The translations under genes were made by a program, and so were the position numbers. The notes below the pieces were generated by a model. The model was not told the DNA's origin, made no database searches, and worked only from the letters and a program-made list of their open reading frames with translations. From CBDUBU01 sp965365465 (GTDB taxonomy: Bacteria; Bacteroidota; Rhodothermia; Rhodothermales; DASSAV01): 16,583 nucleotides of DNA. The stretch covers positions 1 to 16,583 of the forward strand of contig CBDUBU010000059.1 in NCBI GenBank assembly GCA_965365465.1, read 5' to 3'. This document shows positions 15,593 through 16,583 of the stretch, piece by piece; the stretch's first letter is position 1, and each line of letters opens with the position of its first letter.

Positions 15593-15604
15593 ATCAGTAC
15601 TGAT
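15593..15604. promoter_or_regulatory. 12-bp perfect palindrome upstream of ctaA
   Basis: ATCAGTACTGAT is its own reverse complement and lies 29 bp before the ctaA start, in the 208-bp divergent region with glmM. It could be the operator of a dimeric regulator. A smaller dyad, CTGTT (15526-15530) / AACAG (15535-15539), lies in the same gap. Neither is matched to a known regulator. Confidence 0.35.
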
Positions 15605-15633
15605 TTGCAAAGCTTTATTCATCGATCTCTACG

Positions 15634-16583
15634 ATGCGCTTCACTCAGCCAGACCCGGAGAAGAATTCGTATCCGCAGGCATTACGTTGGCGACACAGAT
15701 TTACGGTGCTTTGTGTACTGACCACTGTGGTCTTGATAGGGTGGGGTGGTTTTGTGACCAGCATCAATGCCGGCCTGGCCGTCCCCGATTGGCCGACATC
15801 CTTCAACTCTCTTGACCCCTTTAACCCCTGGCCGGACTGGTGGACCGTGACTCCGATTCTGGCCGAGCATGGGCATCGTCTGATAGGAGCGCTTGTTGGG
15901 GCAATGACGCTAATACTGGCTGTCTGGACCTGGTTGGCTGACAGGAGATCATGGATGAAGAAGCTTGGCGTCGGTATTCTTGCTCTTGTAATAGCACAGG
16001 GAGTTCTTGGTGGGCTTCGGGTGGTCTGGGTTTCGCTTGACCTTGCCGTTGTTCATGCGGGTGTGGCACAGATCTATTTTTCGCTCATCGTAGCAATGGC
16101 CCTGTTCACTTCCAGAGAGTGGGTTCAGGGGGGCGTCATCCCTGCGGATTCTCCCCAATCGTCAAGGCTGCGTCGTTACGTGCTGCTTACTGTAACGGCT
16201 GTGTATGGGCAGATTCTCCTGGGAGCGCTGTTGCGCCACCCTGGAACAGGTATTGATTCTTTTCTAGCAGCCATTCATATAGCAGGCGCTTTTGTCTCGG
16301 CAGGCTTTATCATTGCCAGTTTCCTGACGGTGCGCTGGTTCTATGCAAGTTATCCCCTTCTCAACAGGGCTTCATGGATCATGTTGAGTTTGCTGGGCGT
16401 TCAGTTGTTGCTCGGGTTATCCGCTTACTTTGTGCTGCTGGACGAAGCGGGTATGATACAGCCGAGCAACCTGCAAGTCGTTATCAACACTACCCATCTC
16501 GTCATTGGAGCACTGCTGCTGTCCTCAACGGTGGCGCTGGCGCTGCCGGCTATGAGGCGTAGCCCTGAGCCTGATGCAAATCG
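15634..16583 (+). CDS. ctaA: Heme A synthase (COX15/CtaA family), 3' end missing
   Basis: The frame is open from the ATG at 15634 to the right edge, giving 316 codons. The protein is a polytopic membrane protein with about eight hydrophobic segments in two similar halves, as in CtaA. It shows GGFVTSINAGLAVPDWP (38-54), a family signature. The conserved acid/heme-ligand set is Glu78 and His81 in EHGHR, then His141, His215 and His288. QGVLGGLRV (122-130) also fits. The enzyme oxidises heme O to heme A for aa3-type cytochrome oxidase in the inner membrane. The extracellular-loop cysteine pair of some CtaA forms is not present; the only Cys seen is Cys27. No good Shine-Dalgarno is seen. A heme O synthase (ctaB) often follows in relatives, but that lies outside this window. 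Confidence 0.9.
   Translation, partial: MRFTQPDPEKNSYPQALRWRHRFTVLCVLTTVVLIGWGGFVTSINAGLAVPDWPTSFNSLDPFNPWPDWWTVTPILAEHGHRLIGALVGAMTLILAVWTWLADRRSWMKKLGVGILALVIAQGVLGGLRVVWVSLDLAVVHAGVAQIYFSLIVAMALFTSREWVQGGVIPADSPQSSRLRRYVLLTVTAVYGQILLGALLRHPGTGIDSFLAAIHIAGAFVSAGFIIASFLTVRWFYASYPLLNRASWIMLSLLGVQLLLGLSAYFVLLDEAGMIQPSNLQVVINTTHLVIGALLLSSTVALALPAMRRSPEPDAN

Noticed and set aside
1..16583. CRISPR arrays, tRNA or rRNA genes, insertion sequences, phage genes
   Set aside because: I looked for spaced direct repeats, cloverleaf-like segments and transposase or integrase motifs and found none.

Overview
The window looks like a stretch of chromosome from a Bacteroidota/Rhodothermota-type bacterium (FCB group). 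This is inferred from gene types rather than from a marker gene. The clues are a GlmM of the Bacteroidetes kind, a fused alpha-beta 2-oxoacid dehydrogenase E1, a free-standing isoamylase-early-set (CBM48) protein, a Wzi-family outer-membrane barrel, a CtaA with the loop typical of that group, moderate GC, and mostly weak Shine-Dalgarno sequences. There are ten confident or moderately confident genes. I see no rRNA, tRNA, CRISPR array, insertion sequence or phage gene.

Layout. Positions 1-1556 (minus strand, cut by the left edge) encode a Wzi-like outer-membrane barrel with a signal peptide. It is divergent from a polyprenyl-phosphate hexose-1-phosphate transferase (1903-3369, plus), so this end looks like a capsule/exopolysaccharide locus. 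Next on the plus strand come a NupG-like major facilitator (3578-4849), a fused E1 alpha/beta 2-oxoacid dehydrogenase (4888-6876) and a 102-residue CBM48 protein (7061-7369). A gap with a 15-bp inverted repeat and an intrinsic terminator separates these from a minus-strand pair: a soluble three-PAS histidine kinase (10351-8396) and a tandem TerB-like protein (8399-7524) whose start overlaps the kinase stop by four bases. Upstream of that pair, and separated from it by a strong intrinsic terminator, is a 921-residue ADP-forming acyl-CoA synthetase fused to a GNAT acetyltransferase (13319-10554, minus). A 705-bp stretch with no recognisable gene follows. It nevertheless holds a good sigma-70-like promoter, a Shine-Dalgarno, a 71-codon frame and a hairpin terminator, all on the minus strand. 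Last are GlmM (15425-14025, minus) and the start of a heme A synthase (15634 to the right edge, plus).

How the genes may work together. GlmM (amino-sugar precursor supply), the sugar-phosphate transferase and Wzi all belong to envelope polysaccharide metabolism, but they are not in one operon. The E1 enzyme and the acyl-CoA synthetase both act in acyl-CoA metabolism. The kinase-TerB pair is the most interesting unit: no response regulator is encoded beside the kinase, and the TerB duplication sits where an output or partner protein would be expected. I do not see an obvious complete new defence or biosynthetic system. The best leads are the kinase-TerB pair, the inverted repeat with a 15-codon frame at 7402-7480, and the orphan transcription unit at about 13389-13836. 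All calls come from reading the sequence; no database search was run.
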